The notes beneath the pieces were generated by a model. That model did not search any database. It was not told the DNA's origin and saw only the letters and a list, made by a program, of their open reading frames with translations. DNA of 64,000 bases from Pseudisothecium myosuroides (Eukaryota > Streptophyta > Bryopsida > Hypnales > Lembophyllaceae). Positions 22,468 to 34,477 of the stretch are shown piece after piece (position 1 is the first letter of the stretch; every line of letters begins with the position of its first letter). The stretch is taken from the NCBI GenBank assembly GCA_951799445.1, contig OX637293.1:992001-1056000 (forward strand). The letters are read 5' to 3'. A program made the translations under genes and the position numbers.

Positions 22468-25360
22468 CCCCTAAAGGCCCAAAGTCTCCTCGGGGGACAC
22501 TTGGGATTTTGGGTAGGCTCGTGTGACCTGAAATTTTGAGCTAATTTTTTGAAACTTTTTTTGAAGATAGGAAATCACACTACTTTAGCTTTCTAAAAAT
22601 ATAATTTTTTAAAAATCGGTGCCCGGGAACAAAAGTTTTGCCATCCGAAGTCTTAAAAGTAGTTCACCGGGTAGATTTTTAAAATTTTTTTTTTCAATTT
22701 TTCCTCAAAGATTATGTTTTTGTCTACATCTGAAGCTTTGATTCATTCTATTTGGACTAAAAATGAGAAAGTTATTGTTTTTCGGGCAGTCTAAGCGTCT
22801 TCTTCAAAAAACAACTTATAAAATTCATTTTTGACTGCAATTTTCAATTTCTTTTAACAAGGTTAACTTTGTTTCCAAGAGCAATCCCACCGTTGGGATT
22901 ATGGTGTTTTAATTCCATCTAAAAGCTATTAAAGATTTAGTGTTTTGTTCAATTTTGGACCTACTGTAGTCTAGCTTTTAGCTTTTAGCTTTTTGTAGAA
23001 CTTTTTTTGAGTTTCTATGACATTTCCTATATTATTTTTATATATTTTGAGTATTTAGTGTTAAAGTAGTCCAAAGTACACTAAAAGTTCCAAAAAGTCA
23101 AAAGATACTTTGGTTTATAGTAGAAACAACAGTTAAAAGAAAATAAATAAATAAAAGACAAGCTATTAAAAGAAAAGCAGGAAGATAAAGAAAAAGAAAA
23201 CGAGAAAAATTAGAGATTCAGGAGGCGCGGTGAACGTCACGCTGATCGCGAGCGCTGCGACCTCTCCGATCACCCCCGGAATTCAACATTTAGACTTGTT
23301 TTTTTTCTCTCATTTCTCTCTCTCTACTATTCATCGTTTTCTCCCGTGCTGTTGTGCGCAGTACATCACGCATTTTCTGAGTGCTGTTCATTATGTACTT
23401 TGCACTGATCTTTGTGCTGTAGTTTGCGCGTTTGGGCAAATAATAAAATTTTGTTTAGTGCAGTTTTGCGCAGTGTATTTGTGCTGTTTGAGATTGTGAT
23501 TTGTGAGTTTTGTGCAATCAGTAAGATGGACTGTGAGGGCAAACACTGAGAGATTGAGAGATTTTGAGTTTCAAAGGTGAAGTGAGGAAATCGGAAACTT
23601 GCTGCATGGTGTTCAGTACTTGGAAAAGAGATTTCCATGCAGAAATTGCCCAGAGACTGAATTCATGAGAATGTGCACAAGTTGCAAGTCTAGTCTGTGG
23701 AGCGGAAACTCAAGCTTTTGCTGCAGACTTGGAAGAAGTCTGTTGTGATTTCGAGGTGAGCACGTCAGGGAGAAGGTAGAGATCGAGGCTGCGAAATGCA
23801 TCGAGACAAAGTCGATTCAGATTCTTGGGTTGCAGCGTGGAGCAAGCTTCGGCCGAATTAGGGATCCACAGCGGCATTCAAGGCGCCGATAGATTCTTTC
23901 AAATCTGAAGAATTTATCCAAATCGAATCGGCTGCACACTTGGAGGCGAACTGTTTGGAGTAAGCGAGAGTGATTTCACTCACAAATTTGAAAACCGAAT
24001 CTGAATTGGGCGTCGTCGGAGAAGATTTGGGAGGCGTGGCTGCGGTCGCGATTTCGACGAGCTTCCAGACGGGCGCGGCAAAGCAGTTTGCGCCTGCGGG
24101 CTGCGAACCCGCACGACCCCTCCGATATCCACCCGACCTGTTGCCCGGTTATCAACCATGGTTGTAGGGTACGATCACGGTCATAGGACTGGCCCACGGC
24201 CTTAGGTCCTTAGGCACAGTCATAGGGTTATGAGTGGCTATAGGTATCCTAACTTATGAAATAAATTCTATAATATTAAAATTGAAACTTTGAATTTTAC
24301 CTTTAAACAATTAGACCTAAAACGAAATTAAAAAGGGGTCAAATTTTTTGAAAGGCCCATGGGCCGTGCCCCTAGTTTGGGTATAGATACAAGTGTGTTT
24401 ATTAGTTTTGGATTAATGTTTTAGTTGTCATGGTTATAGGTATTAGAGTGTTGTATTGAAAATTGCATATACATGTTGTAAGGTTGGATTCTGTGTATTG
24501 TAGGTAGTTGCTAACCCTTGATACTGGCCATATTGTCCTAGAGCCTTGGGGTGATTTATTGTAAGCCTTTCCAAACCCTTAACTCTAATTTGTTTTGAAA
24601 TATTAAATACATATATTTGTACTATTTTCAAAGTACTATAGTGGGCTGTATTATAGTATAAGCTCCGCATTGCACATGCATTCATGGCCAAGTCAGTCCA
24701 CATTGAACTATTGTCCCAGAACTATTGTCACGAGCTAGTAGTACACTAGACAGGACTATGATTGCATACATCAGTCAATAGCATCTACTAATGGACAGCT
24801 TGAGTGTTACCTTGGGTTTTAGTGGGATTAAGAACAAATAAGTCTCTGAATTTTGCACGTTTATACATTGTGACCTTTAAACACATTACGCTAGCCTTAT
24901 ATAGATCATTCCCTGGTGTTCGAACTCGGATTTAGTTGAATAAGATTAGATTTCGAAAAATATACTACACCTACTCCTATTTAACAATTTTTTTATATGT
25001 GAAAATCAAGTTTTGACATTCTGAAATTTTTTCCCCTGACTCTCAACTCAAATTTTCAGCTTAAAAAATTTTAACTTTATGGTGTGTAGTGCAAAAAAAT
25101 TTCACATATGGCAGTCAAAGTCATCTAAAATTGCAAACCAGAGTTCAAAAAACTTATTTCTCTAACTTCAATTGCTAATATCTTCCAATCCCTACGGTCA
25201 AACTTCATGAAATTTTTACCACATGATCTGAGACAAGTGAAGTACAAGATCCTATGGTTAGATTCTAAAAAAATATTTTTTTTGGTTTCTTGAGTGATCG
25301 CAGCAGAAATGGTAGTTTTCAGTGGTTTCAGAGCCAGAAAATGCCTTGGGCCTTTAGGGG
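22468..25360. mobile_element. B-family element split by a solo LTR
   Basis: TTAA at 22464-22467 and 25361-25364 brackets CCCCTAAAGGCCC ... gggcctttagggg. With the 2005-bp LTR (22965-24969) and one 5-bp duplicate removed, about 883 bp remain, close to B1 and B2 (about 920-930 bp), and the order of blocks matches them. Confidence 0.8.
22965..24969. mobile_element. Solo LTR (2005 bp)
   Basis: Starts TGTAGT and ends ACTACA (perfect 6-bp inverted ends, TG...CA) and is flanked by CCTAC on both sides (22960-22964, 24970-24974), a 5-bp target duplication. It interrupts a B-family element. The middle (about 23220-24170) is GC-richer than the surroundings and may hold the LTR promoter or leader. No gag-pol sequence is present, so it is a solo LTR left by recombination. 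Confidence 0.85.
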
Positions 25361-25364
25361 TTAA

Positions 25365-25959
25365 TTAATTAATTAAAGTAATTAATTGGTTTCAACCTGC
25401 ATTTCCTGGTATTTAAGAACTTGTGGCCATCTTCAAGCCTACTTCTTCTTCTAATGCTTGAGTATCTTTTTAGAAGAAGATCATTATGAAGTTGACAAAT
25501 GTCATGCATTTCATGAATACAAGCAACTATAGGGGGGGCAACAATATGTGCTTTGTTTCAAGAACAGAGGTGCTTTGCAAATGCACATTGAAAAGTCAAT
25601 GCAAACTCCAGCATGTGGGAATGAGATTCTAGGGTGTAGAATAAAAAACGAGCCCAAATTGGAAAGAAATACAAAACTTCTAATACAATAGAATTAATTG
25701 TAAAATATAATTAATGCGGGACCAAAAGTCAGAGTTTGAGAAAAATGTAGGATGAAATTCCTTGGAACACCATGAATTGGAGTTTGATGGAGTTTGGTGT
25801 TATGTTTCTTTTAACCTATTCTTAGTTGAACCTTCCTCTCACACCACTGTTACAATTGGGGACGACTTTTACAATTAACTCTAATCGCAAGCTCCAATAC
25901 TCAGTGTGTTGTCCAGCACTACTCGCATCAACAACACATCCACATAAGCAATTGTTGTG
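25365..25959. other. No gene seen
   Basis: Intergenic spacer between the B element and the PIF-like MITE. No support for any frame. Confidence 0.45.
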
Positions 25960-27512
25960 TAAGAGCATCCCCACAGCTAGACTCAAGGAAAACACTCATT
26001 TTAATTTGCAATTGCTTGAGCCCGGCCTATGTTTGGCATGTGTCCTACGGCTACATGGCTTGGCACAAGTCCCATAGTTCTAAATTTGTATCACCATAGT
26101 GCCACCTTGCATCTCTTAATCAATGGGGGCAAGACAAAAGCTTCCAATATTCCAAAAGTACTTCAAAAATTGCAAAAAGAGTCCATATTGAACCACGGGC
26201 AAGCTCTACCATTTGGCGGAGTCTTCATTAAATTATTTCATGGCCGGCTGTGAGCCCCCAATTCGTCACTTGGGACTCACAATTTTTTTTTTTTCGTTTT
26301 CACGAGTTTAAGTATAGTTTTATATGCAAAAAATCCAATAGAGTATAAAATCAACATAGATATGTCACGTATCAATATAGCATTTGGTCCCTTATAGGAT
26401 TTTTTTCCCAAATAAACCTCATTTCCACTTGTATATAGATTAAAACGTGAAAATATAAGTAAAAAATAGGATTAGGGCTAACCTGACCCAAATAGCCCAA
26501 ACTTATAGTACATATGACATCTTATAGCTAAAATTGATCCAACGGAATACCGTTGAGGTCTTACGTCTTAAGTCCATTCCCAAAGATAGGTTTCACTTTC
26601 CCCATAATATCGAAGAAATAGCAAAAATCCCAATTGTTGACTTGCAAGAGTTACAAACTCAAGATGAACCTGTAAGAGGAATATATGGATGGATTACGGT
26701 GTTTTAGGGTGGAAATCACATTTGGGACTCAATGACAAAATCAGCTTGCCAAGATTCCCTTGTATGTAAACGATTTCCTGGTTGCATGAATTAAAAGGAG
26801 AAGATGGAATTTGATTCTCCTCTGACCCTTGTGCAAAGTAAGAATATGAGCTTGCACATCCTTTGTGAAATTCCATGAGAGGTTCCATAAAAAGTTTCAG
26901 AATTTTCAGACTTGTAGAAGATGCCATTCCGGACGGTCAACCGCCAAAATCTACAATGGGAAATTCCTAGAAATTACCTAGGTTGCGGTAAAATCTCACT
27001 AAAAATTAAATTAGCTTTTTTTATGCTAATAAGATGCCCCACCAAGTTTCAAGACATTCCGATAGCCAGAAGTGCCCGAACCAGTGAGATTCCCCGACAA
27101 TTGGCAAAATTGAAGTTTATAGTGGAGTTGACTTGCGTACCGGGAGCATACAAAATCGGAATGAGGTCAAAGCCAGATCTTTTTTTACTCCCCCTTACCT
27201 ATTAAAGAACCTAGACTAGTTACTTTTCTCAGAGAAGTCAAACTTCAAGATTTGGGTTTTTATCCCGTTTTGGTGTTTAGTTAATGATAGGTTATGTTGA
27301 ATTTTTTGGAGTTTGGTTAAGGGGTAGATAGTTTTCAAAGACTAAAAATGGCCTTTTAAAGCCAACAACGCAATCGATTTTCAATTTGGAGTTAATCTCC
27401 AAAAATTAGGAGTTCGGACCAGCATAGAAAGTCAAAATTGATTATTTAGGATGAAAATCTTAAATGATAAGATTACTACTAGGAAAAAGAGAGAGGGTGA
27501 GTGCCCTTAAAA

Positions 27513-27528
27513 ATGTATATAAGAGGGC
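27513..27528 (+). promoter_or_regulatory. TATA box of LTR A
   Basis: tgtatataagagggctcatt is followed within 30 bp by a pyrimidine-rich probable start. LTR B has tatataagggccccatttct at the matching place (32322). Conservation between the copies supports a real promoter. Confidence 0.7.
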
Positions 27529-27910
27529 TCATTTTCCTCTCACAAACACCCTTTGTAGCCATTATTTTGACTCTCTATACAATTTGGATCCATTTAGTTG
27601 GACATTTTGGCCATTGCGTGCCAACTTTGCTAACTTTGTGTTTTTGAAGCATTTTTAGCTCTGTTGTCACTACTTTTCAAGTTTGCTTTGAAGGATATTA
27701 AGGTCCCTTCAAAGTTTGTCTTGTTTTCTTGCGTTGAGGTCCTTTGAATTATTATTGTTGAATTTTTGAAACCTTGTATTAATTCTAACGCTTATCCCCT
27801 ACCGTACCTTGGCAATGCCGCTTTAGGGAGACTCTAGTGCTTGACGTGTAACCTTGAGTTGTTGTTCATGTGGCCAAATTGTTAGTTGTTATGAAATTTA
27901 GCACGTGGTG

Positions 27911-28130
27911 CAATTGCAGCAAAACTATAGTCTTTTATGTTTAGAATTTTGGATGTTAGTGAAATTACGACGAAGCTATAGCCCTTTATGCTTAGGATTT
28001 TGGGTGTTAGTGAAATTACGGCAAAGCTATAGCCTTTTATGCTTAGAATTTTGGGTGTTAGTGAAATTATGGCGAAGCTATAGCCTTCTATGTTTAGAAT
28101 TTTGGTGTTAGAGAAATCATGGCGAAACTT
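27911..28130 (+). repeat. 51-bp tandem repeats in LTR A leader
   Basis: About four units of 51 bp (starts of gaaatta at 27961, 28012, 28063, and gaaatca at 28113), each with a core like GGCGAAGCTATAG. Because 51 is a multiple of three the run is open in one frame, but the peptide is just the repeat. The same GGCGAAGCT core is amplified with a different period in LTR B. Confidence 0.8.
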
Positions 28131-28458
28131 TAGTTCTAAAAAGTCCTAGAAAAAAACATAAAAATTAGGTGCTAGTTGACATCTCCATTTTCCCATCAAG
28201 TTACCAAGTTTAGTTTCCAAAATACCATTTTGGAATATCAAGTTTAGCTCCCAAAAATTAGAATTGATTCCCAAATCATCCTTAGAAGAAATCGTGAAGA
28301 GTTGTGATAGATCTCCCATTAGTAGTATGAGAGTTTAGGAGGTTGTTTTGTGTCCATTAAACCACCAACCGAATACCAAAAAAGTCCAGAATCCAGCCGC
28401 TCAAGGCTTGGACAGAGCTAGCAAGGAAAGGCAGTATACGGAGGCCTCCAATACACAC

Positions 28459-28784
28459 CTACATCTCAAACTTAGTGGCTTCATACTTGCGTACCATAAT
28501 CGTACATATTACGTGTATTTGGACGCATTGAATCAGTGTGAAAACAATGAATATCAATAACGTATGATTCTTGTACTATTCTTAATACAATTTAGGTGCA
28601 TTTTCAATACCACATTTGAATAATTAAAGTACATAAATCGTACGCTTTTAAAAAAAAATTTAACGATATTGATTCAGTGTGTCTAAATACACGTAATATG
28701 TACAATTATGGTATGCATGTATGAAGCCACTGAATCAGTACGATATCTGTTAAAAAATCGTCCTTATTTAAGTTTGAGATGTAG
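28459..28784. mobile_element. MITE inside LTR A (about 326 bp)
   Basis: Outer inverted ends ctacatctcaaactta / taagtttgagatgtag, then long arms (gtggcttcata..., cgtgtatttgg...) meeting at about 28620. Not present at the matching place in LTR B. No ORF. Confidence 0.6.
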
Positions 28785-29683
28785 TAACTGGCCACTCAAA
28801 AGGTGCCACGTAGCGCCACGAGCCCTGCCCAGTCAGCCACCATAGAAGGGGTCCAACTAATCGGATCGTGATACATGTTCCGACGAAGGAAAATTTAGTG
28901 ATCCGACCACCTACCGGCCGGTCGACACGGGGCCCTATATCAAATTCCGATAGCTCAGCTCGGCAGTTGGGCTCTGATCAGCCAGCGATCAGCCGAGGCT
29001 CCGGTCAGTTCAGCGTTCAGCCAAGGTTGTGGTCAGTTCAAGCATTCAGCCGAGGATCAGTTGGGACTAGCCCCGAATTGCATTACAGTTGGCCACTAGG
29101 CCGGCTACCTTTTCTCAATTCTCTCTCCAACCTTTGAACACAAGCTAAGCTTTGAATACAAAAACAATAGCAAGTAGGAGTAGAAGAAAAATAAAAATAA
29201 ATAAAAATAGAAGAGGAGAAGGTAGAGTAGAAGAGAAAATTAGAATCATTGCAAAATTCTTATAGCTTCAAAGCAAGTCTTGGAAGTAGAAAGACGTTCA
29301 AACTTGTTCAACTCCAAATATTAGAACGATTCACAACTTCAAGAAGGGAGGAGGGAGTTGAGTAGACAAGTGTAGAATGAAGAGTTAGTAGTCGAGTGGT
29401 GAGAATTTAGACACAAAGAAAATATTAGGTGGAAATCCTTAGGAGCTATTTTGAGCCATTAGAATTTAGATAAAATAATAATTGACTTGAAGAATTGATA
29501 GAAGATCAATTATTGTTTTTGTAGGCCAAGTCAACCTTTGAAGTATAAATAATTGAATTAGAATAGTGTTAGAAGAGAAAGAAAGATTAGGAGAAAAAAA
29601 AAAAAAAAAGTCCAAAAAATTGACAACTTTGTATTAAAACTCCTTCTTTAAGCGGTGAGTACAATTTAGCAAGGGATCCTATC

Positions 29684-29746
29684 ATGGAAAATGATGGAGA
29701 ATTCAAAGGAATGTACGACTACCTCAACAATGACGCCCATTCCGAG
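29684..29746 (+). other. 63-nt exon-like start region in LTR A
   Basis: ATG plus 20 codons, acidic (begins MENDGEFKG), ending GAG|GTAAGT, a perfect splice donor. About 30 bp upstream is agcg|GTGAGT, shared exactly with LTR B. LTR B has an ATG exon of the same 63 nt at 34415-34477. The conserved length, frame and donor suggest a first coding exon of the element, although the residues differ. Function unknown. Confidence 0.5.
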
Positions 29747-32318
29747 GTAAGTTCCTAATAACAACCCTCCTCTTTCAAATTATCAAAGTTAGATGTTTAA
29801 AAGTAGGGCCGAACTCCCAAGTTAATTCAGAGTGTTTAGATTAGGATTATTCCAAGAATCAGATAGATAGTATTGTAGAGCTCGGTTACAGGTTTTCAAA
29901 ATCGTCTTACACTTAGGATTTGGAATTGAATTGAAAGAAATATTAGCGGATGAAGTTTAGGAGTCATATTGGATGAAAATTAGTACATTTCATCCAAGAG
30001 GAACAAGAATGTAAGCTTAAGTAGAAACATAAATCTAGAAGAAGTGAAACAAAAATTAGAATTCAAGTTGCAAGTTAGTAGAAAACCACGGATGAAGTTA
30101 GAAGTATCGATTAGCGGTCAAACTTCATCCACTTGTAACTCTCACTAGAAAGGTCCAAACTTAGAGTTCTTTAGCAACTTAGAAAGTTAATTTTAGACAC
30201 TACAAGAAGCCAAATTCAAAAGTCTAAAAATAATAAACTAATAGTAGAAGCCTCGTGCCTTAGGAATGAAATAGAAAGTAAAATAAAATCTTTTGAACGA
30301 CATCCAAATAGAAATTTAGACTTAGAAATAGGTAGAAAGAACTTAGTGGAATTTCTAACTAGTTTAACTTTAAGAAAAAACTTTATCATCTAGGAGCAAA
30401 CGATAGATGAACTTCGGATTAGGATATAGATGAAGTAGGACAAAAATCACTCATCCAAGGCCAAACTTAGAACTTAGGTAGAAGATGGTATTCTAAAGTT
30501 AGAGTTTAAAATTCAAAATAAAAAAGATTGAAGAGAGGGTCTAAGTCTATGGATGAAGTTTCGATAGGCATATAGAAGCTAAATCTTCATCCATCTATAA
30601 CTTTTGCTGGGAAGGTCGTACGATTTTGAATTTTATATTTTTGAAAATGGCATGAAATACTCTCTCACTTTATGTAGCTAAATTTAGATTGTCTCAACTT
30701 TCACTCAAAAAACACAGCGGCCAAGTTAGTATACCCCGATTAGGATAAATATTGCAAATTGAATTAGTTTTTTTTTATTTTCTTGCAAGTTGTGTATGTT
30801 TAGGAGTTAGAAAGGATCCATTTCTTGGAAGGCACAATGGAGTGACGCTAGGCACCCATAGGACAAAATCGAACCTAAACCTCAAGAACCTAGTTGTGCT
30901 CACTTATTTACCAAGGGTGGGTAAATAAGCGCTCACACCGGCCAGTTTGAGCCATTTTTTGAGTCGCCATGGGGCAATTAAAATGGCCGGCCCGGCCACC
31001 TCCCTGGACATGCGTCAAACTATGAGCTGCTATGTGTGAGCTCCCAATTTGTCACTTGGGACTCGTAGAATTATTTTTTTTGAAATTTGCAATTTAAAGT
31101 TGATAAAAGTATAGAAAAACCCATAAAAAGAGTGTAGAACCGAAATAGGGTTGTGTTATATCCATTATAGTATTTGATCTAGATTTGTATTTTTTACTTA
31201 GAATCCCCCAAACCTTGCATAAAAATAGTATAGAAATAACGGAAAGGTTAGATTTGGAGGATTCGAGTCACACAGCTCCAAAAGGGCTAAATCCCACCAT
31301 GAATGTGGCGATTCATGGCTAGGTCGGTCCGAGGGATCCACAGCGAGGCCACTAGGTCAGGTCCTAGAGTTAGATTTAGAATTCCCCATTAGATTGACGA
31401 ATTCCCAAAATCCCGATTGTTAGCATACAGGAGCCACTCACGCAAGACCGGGCCCGTGGAAGAATCTACAGCCCAAGGATGATATTCTAGGGTGAATCCC
31501 ATGCCAGGAGTCCAACGGCAAAATCGGTTCGCCAAAATTCCTCCACCTGCAGAAGATTCCCGCACCGTCGCTAATTCGAGGAGGTGGCCAGTTTTAAATC
31601 TCCATTGACCAATCGTGCCAGGTACGGAAACACACCCGCACGTCTTTCATGCGACTGCCTGAGAGGTCACGTGAAAAATCCCGGCATCTTCCGACTTGCA
31701 GAAGAACCTTTTCCGGGTGGTCAACCCTCCTAACCTCTAACGGGAATTTCATGGAAATTACCCAGGTTACAATAAAATCTCACTAAAAATTAGACTAGCT
31801 TGTTTTATGTTAATAATGCGCTCCGTGAAGTTTCACAACATTCCAATAGCGGCAAGTACCCGAATCGGCGAGATTCCTCGGGAATTAACCAAGTGGCGAG
31901 GTCTCCGCCGCGTTGACCGGCATTCCGAGACCATACGATGGCGAAACGAAGTCAACCAAAAGTCCTTCCTCTCTCGCATCTACCGGAGACCCTAGGCTAT
32001 TTACATTTCTCAAAATAGGAGACCCCCAAGATCTAGGATTTTACCACGATTTGGTTTTTAAACTAAATTAACCTACGATGGGCTTTTGGCCTCGGTATGG
32101 GGGGATAGAGGAACTTAGGACTAAACACGACGAGCTAGAGCCAATGGCACAATCTGTTCGGCGATTGGAGTTAATCTCCAAAAGTTATGATGTTGGTCCA
32201 ACATAGATGGTAGAAGTAGAAATTTAGGATGTAGGATGAAAATCTTTGAGGATGAGGATGAAAATCCCCATTGATAAGGTTACCTCAGAACTCTAGAGGG
32301 AGGGGTGAGCCCTTGGAA

Positions 32319-32332
32319 ACCTATATAAGGGC
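32319..32332 (+). promoter_or_regulatory. TATA box of LTR B
   Basis: cctatataagggccccattt, in register with the TATA box of LTR A and followed by a similar pyrimidine-rich stretch (tctctctctagaacaccc). Confidence 0.7.
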
Positions 32333-32739
32333 CCCATTTCTCTCTCTAGAACACCCCCAATTCTTGTTTTGGGTCCGTGGGTCCAAGTTATTTTGGATAT
32401 TTTGGCGTTTCAAGCCAAAAACCTCTATGGTGTTTTCGGAGCACTTTTGGCTCCATTGTTGCTTATTTTCAAGCTTTGAAGGTCCTTGGGGGTCCTTCTA
32501 CCTTGCTTTGTGTACTCTTTCGTGAAGTTTTTGGTGCCTTGTTGTAAGTGGAGAGCCTCTCTCTCCCTCTTGTGATCTAACTTGTGAAGTTTAAGAGTCT
32601 TTTTTGTATCTTGCACTAATCCTAAAGTCACCCCCCACTGTACCTTGGCGATGCCGCTTTGGGGGGCCTTTAGCGTGTGAGCTTTGTGTTGCCACGTAGT
32701 CTAACTTGTGTGTTTTCCACTTTGTGTTTTTTCTTACAC

Positions 32740-33210
32740 CCTCTTTTAACCTTTTCCTTGTTGAGTGGACCCCCCTCCGGGACGGCGAAGCTTTGAACCT
32801 CCTTGTACATGTTTTTGCTAAGTTTCTTCCAAACCCTCTTCTAATCTTCTCCTTGTTGAGTGGACCCCCCTCCGGAACGGCGAAGCTTTGAACCTCCTTG
32901 TACATGTTTTTGCTAAGTTTCTTCCAAATCCTCTTCTAATCTTCTCTTTGTTGAGTGGACCCCCCTTCGGGACGGCGAAGCTTTGAACTCATGTATAGTT
33001 TTTTCTTTAAAAGTTTAGCTTTTTCCCTCTTCTAAAGTCTCTCTCATTGTGTGGACCCCCTTGGAAACGGCGAAGCTTCGAACTAATGACAAAGTAGAAG
33101 TCCTAAAGCGTGTATTAAAAGTGTAGACGGCGGAGCTTTGAACCCCCGGGGAATCTAGAAGTCCTAAAGTTGGTGTTAAAACCAATTTCACGGCGAAGCT
33201 TTGCACTTCC
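32740..33210 (+). repeat. 95-bp tandem repeats in LTR B leader
   Basis: Units spaced 95 bp (ttgagtggac at 32761, 32856, 32951), then shorter worn copies, each carrying acggcgaagctttgaac. The core GGCGAAGCT is the one repeated every 51 bp in LTR A. Confidence 0.8.
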
Positions 33211-33529
33211 CCCGTGTTTAGATCCAAAGTCTAGTTTTCAAGACCTTTGTGGAAACCTCCAGAGTTTAGCTTCCAAGATATGTAAGTTCCTTTGCAATTA
33301 GTGAAGTTTAGTTGTTCCCCAAAGTTTATTTAGTTAGTGGTATCTCAAAAATCTTAGTGGGTCTAGCACCCCCCCAAGTTCTATTCCCCCCTAGGTTAGC
33401 AAGAATCTAGTCTTTTTAGCCTTAGTCAAAAATCCAATCTTTTTATTTAGCCTTAGCCTAAAAATCCAGTCTTTTTAGCTTAGTTAGAAATCTAGCCTTT
33501 TATGTAGCCGTAGTGAAAATCCAGTTTTT

Positions 33530-33810
33530 CTAGAACCAGCATACGGCCAGCCAACATCAGAACCAGCATACGAGCCAGCCAACATCAGAACCAGCATAAC
33601 GAGCCAGCCAACAATCAGAACCAGCATAACAGAAAAAAAAATTAATTAATTAAATTTTTTTTAATTAATTGGCCGATCCCCTAGCCAACCAGCCAGCCGG
33701 AGGGCCAGTAGGCTCTCGGTACAGCAGGCTCTCTCGGTACAGCAAGCTCTCTCAGTACAGCAGGCTCTCTCGGTACAGTAGGGTCTCGGTACAGTAGGGG
33801 AGGCTGGGGC
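33530..33810 (+). repeat. Two short tandem arrays in LTR B
   Basis: About four units near 31 bp (agaaccagcata...gccagccaac) at 33530-33630, then about five units near 20 bp (ctcggtacagcaggctct) at 33716-33805. The minus-strand frame here gives a CCTERA repeat peptide, which is just translation of the array. Confidence 0.7.
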
Positions 33811-34414
33811 CATTCGGGCTCCTCCCCAAATTTTTGATTCTCTTTTTTTTTTGTTATTTTTGGTTTTCTCAAACCAGAACACAAACAAAGACAAACCAAA
33901 CCAAAAGCATGTTGGACTAATTTTGTGCTAAGTGGGGTTGAAGTAGGATTAGGGCAAAAAATACAAAAGGGAGGAGGGAGAAGAGAGCGGAGCACCACCG
34001 TACCTACATACAAAAATTGTTCCTCTCACCACTCACACCTACACACAATGGAAGGAGATTAGGAAGGGAGGAGAAGAAGTAGGCAAGAAACGATAAATAG
34101 TAGCCTAGGTGAGGAGTAGGTAGGCTTAGGGAAAGAAATCTAGAGAATTCATAGTGACCGATGGGAAGAGGATTAGGATGACACAAAGCAAAAGTGTGTA
34201 AGAGGGTAGGAGGAACCTTTAAACCCTTCTTAAAGTTTGAAACTATAGTGTAAGACTCATAAAAGCTTAGGTGGAATAGTGCTAGTGTAGAAGAAAGAGG
34301 AAGAAAGAAAAGAAAGGAGGAAGGGAAAGAGGGAGTTTAGCTCATCAAAAATTGTAATCTTTTCTCAATAAGCGGTGAGTTTGGAAAAAATTCAAAACAA
34401 AGTCAAAGACTACC

Positions 34415-34477
34415 ATGGAGAGTGAGGATGTACACGTGGACGTGGACGAAGTCATTTCCGACACCGGTAGTGAAGAG
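34415..34477 (+). other. 63-nt exon-like start region in LTR B
   Basis: ATG plus 20 codons, strongly acidic (begins MESEDVHVDVDE), ending GAG|GTGAGT. Preceded by agcg|GTGAGT at about 34371. Same length and phase as the exon-like piece in LTR A at 29684. Confidence 0.5.

Larger units (their letters stand above)
26249..30937 (+). mobile_element. Giant solo LTR A (4689 bp)
   Basis: Ends TGTGAGC ... GCTCACA, with CCGGC on both sides (26244-26248 and 30938-30942). It is homologous to LTR B in order along its length: the first 40 bp, the block at 26930-27080, the TATA region, the leader repeats, the exon-like start at 29684 and the terminal 130 bp. No internal second copy of the TGTGAGC start, no primer-binding site and no gag-pol are seen, so it is read as a solo LTR. 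LTRs of 4-5 kb are known but uncommon. Confidence 0.8.

Noticed and set aside
24085..24120. tRNA-like T arm on the minus strand (gcgggttcgcagcccgc)
   Set aside because: The loop lacks the conserved A of TTCRA and no acceptor, D or anticodon arms are found around it.
33661..34013. Minus-strand frames with CCTERA repeats
   Set aside because: They translate a 20-bp tandem array in LTR B.
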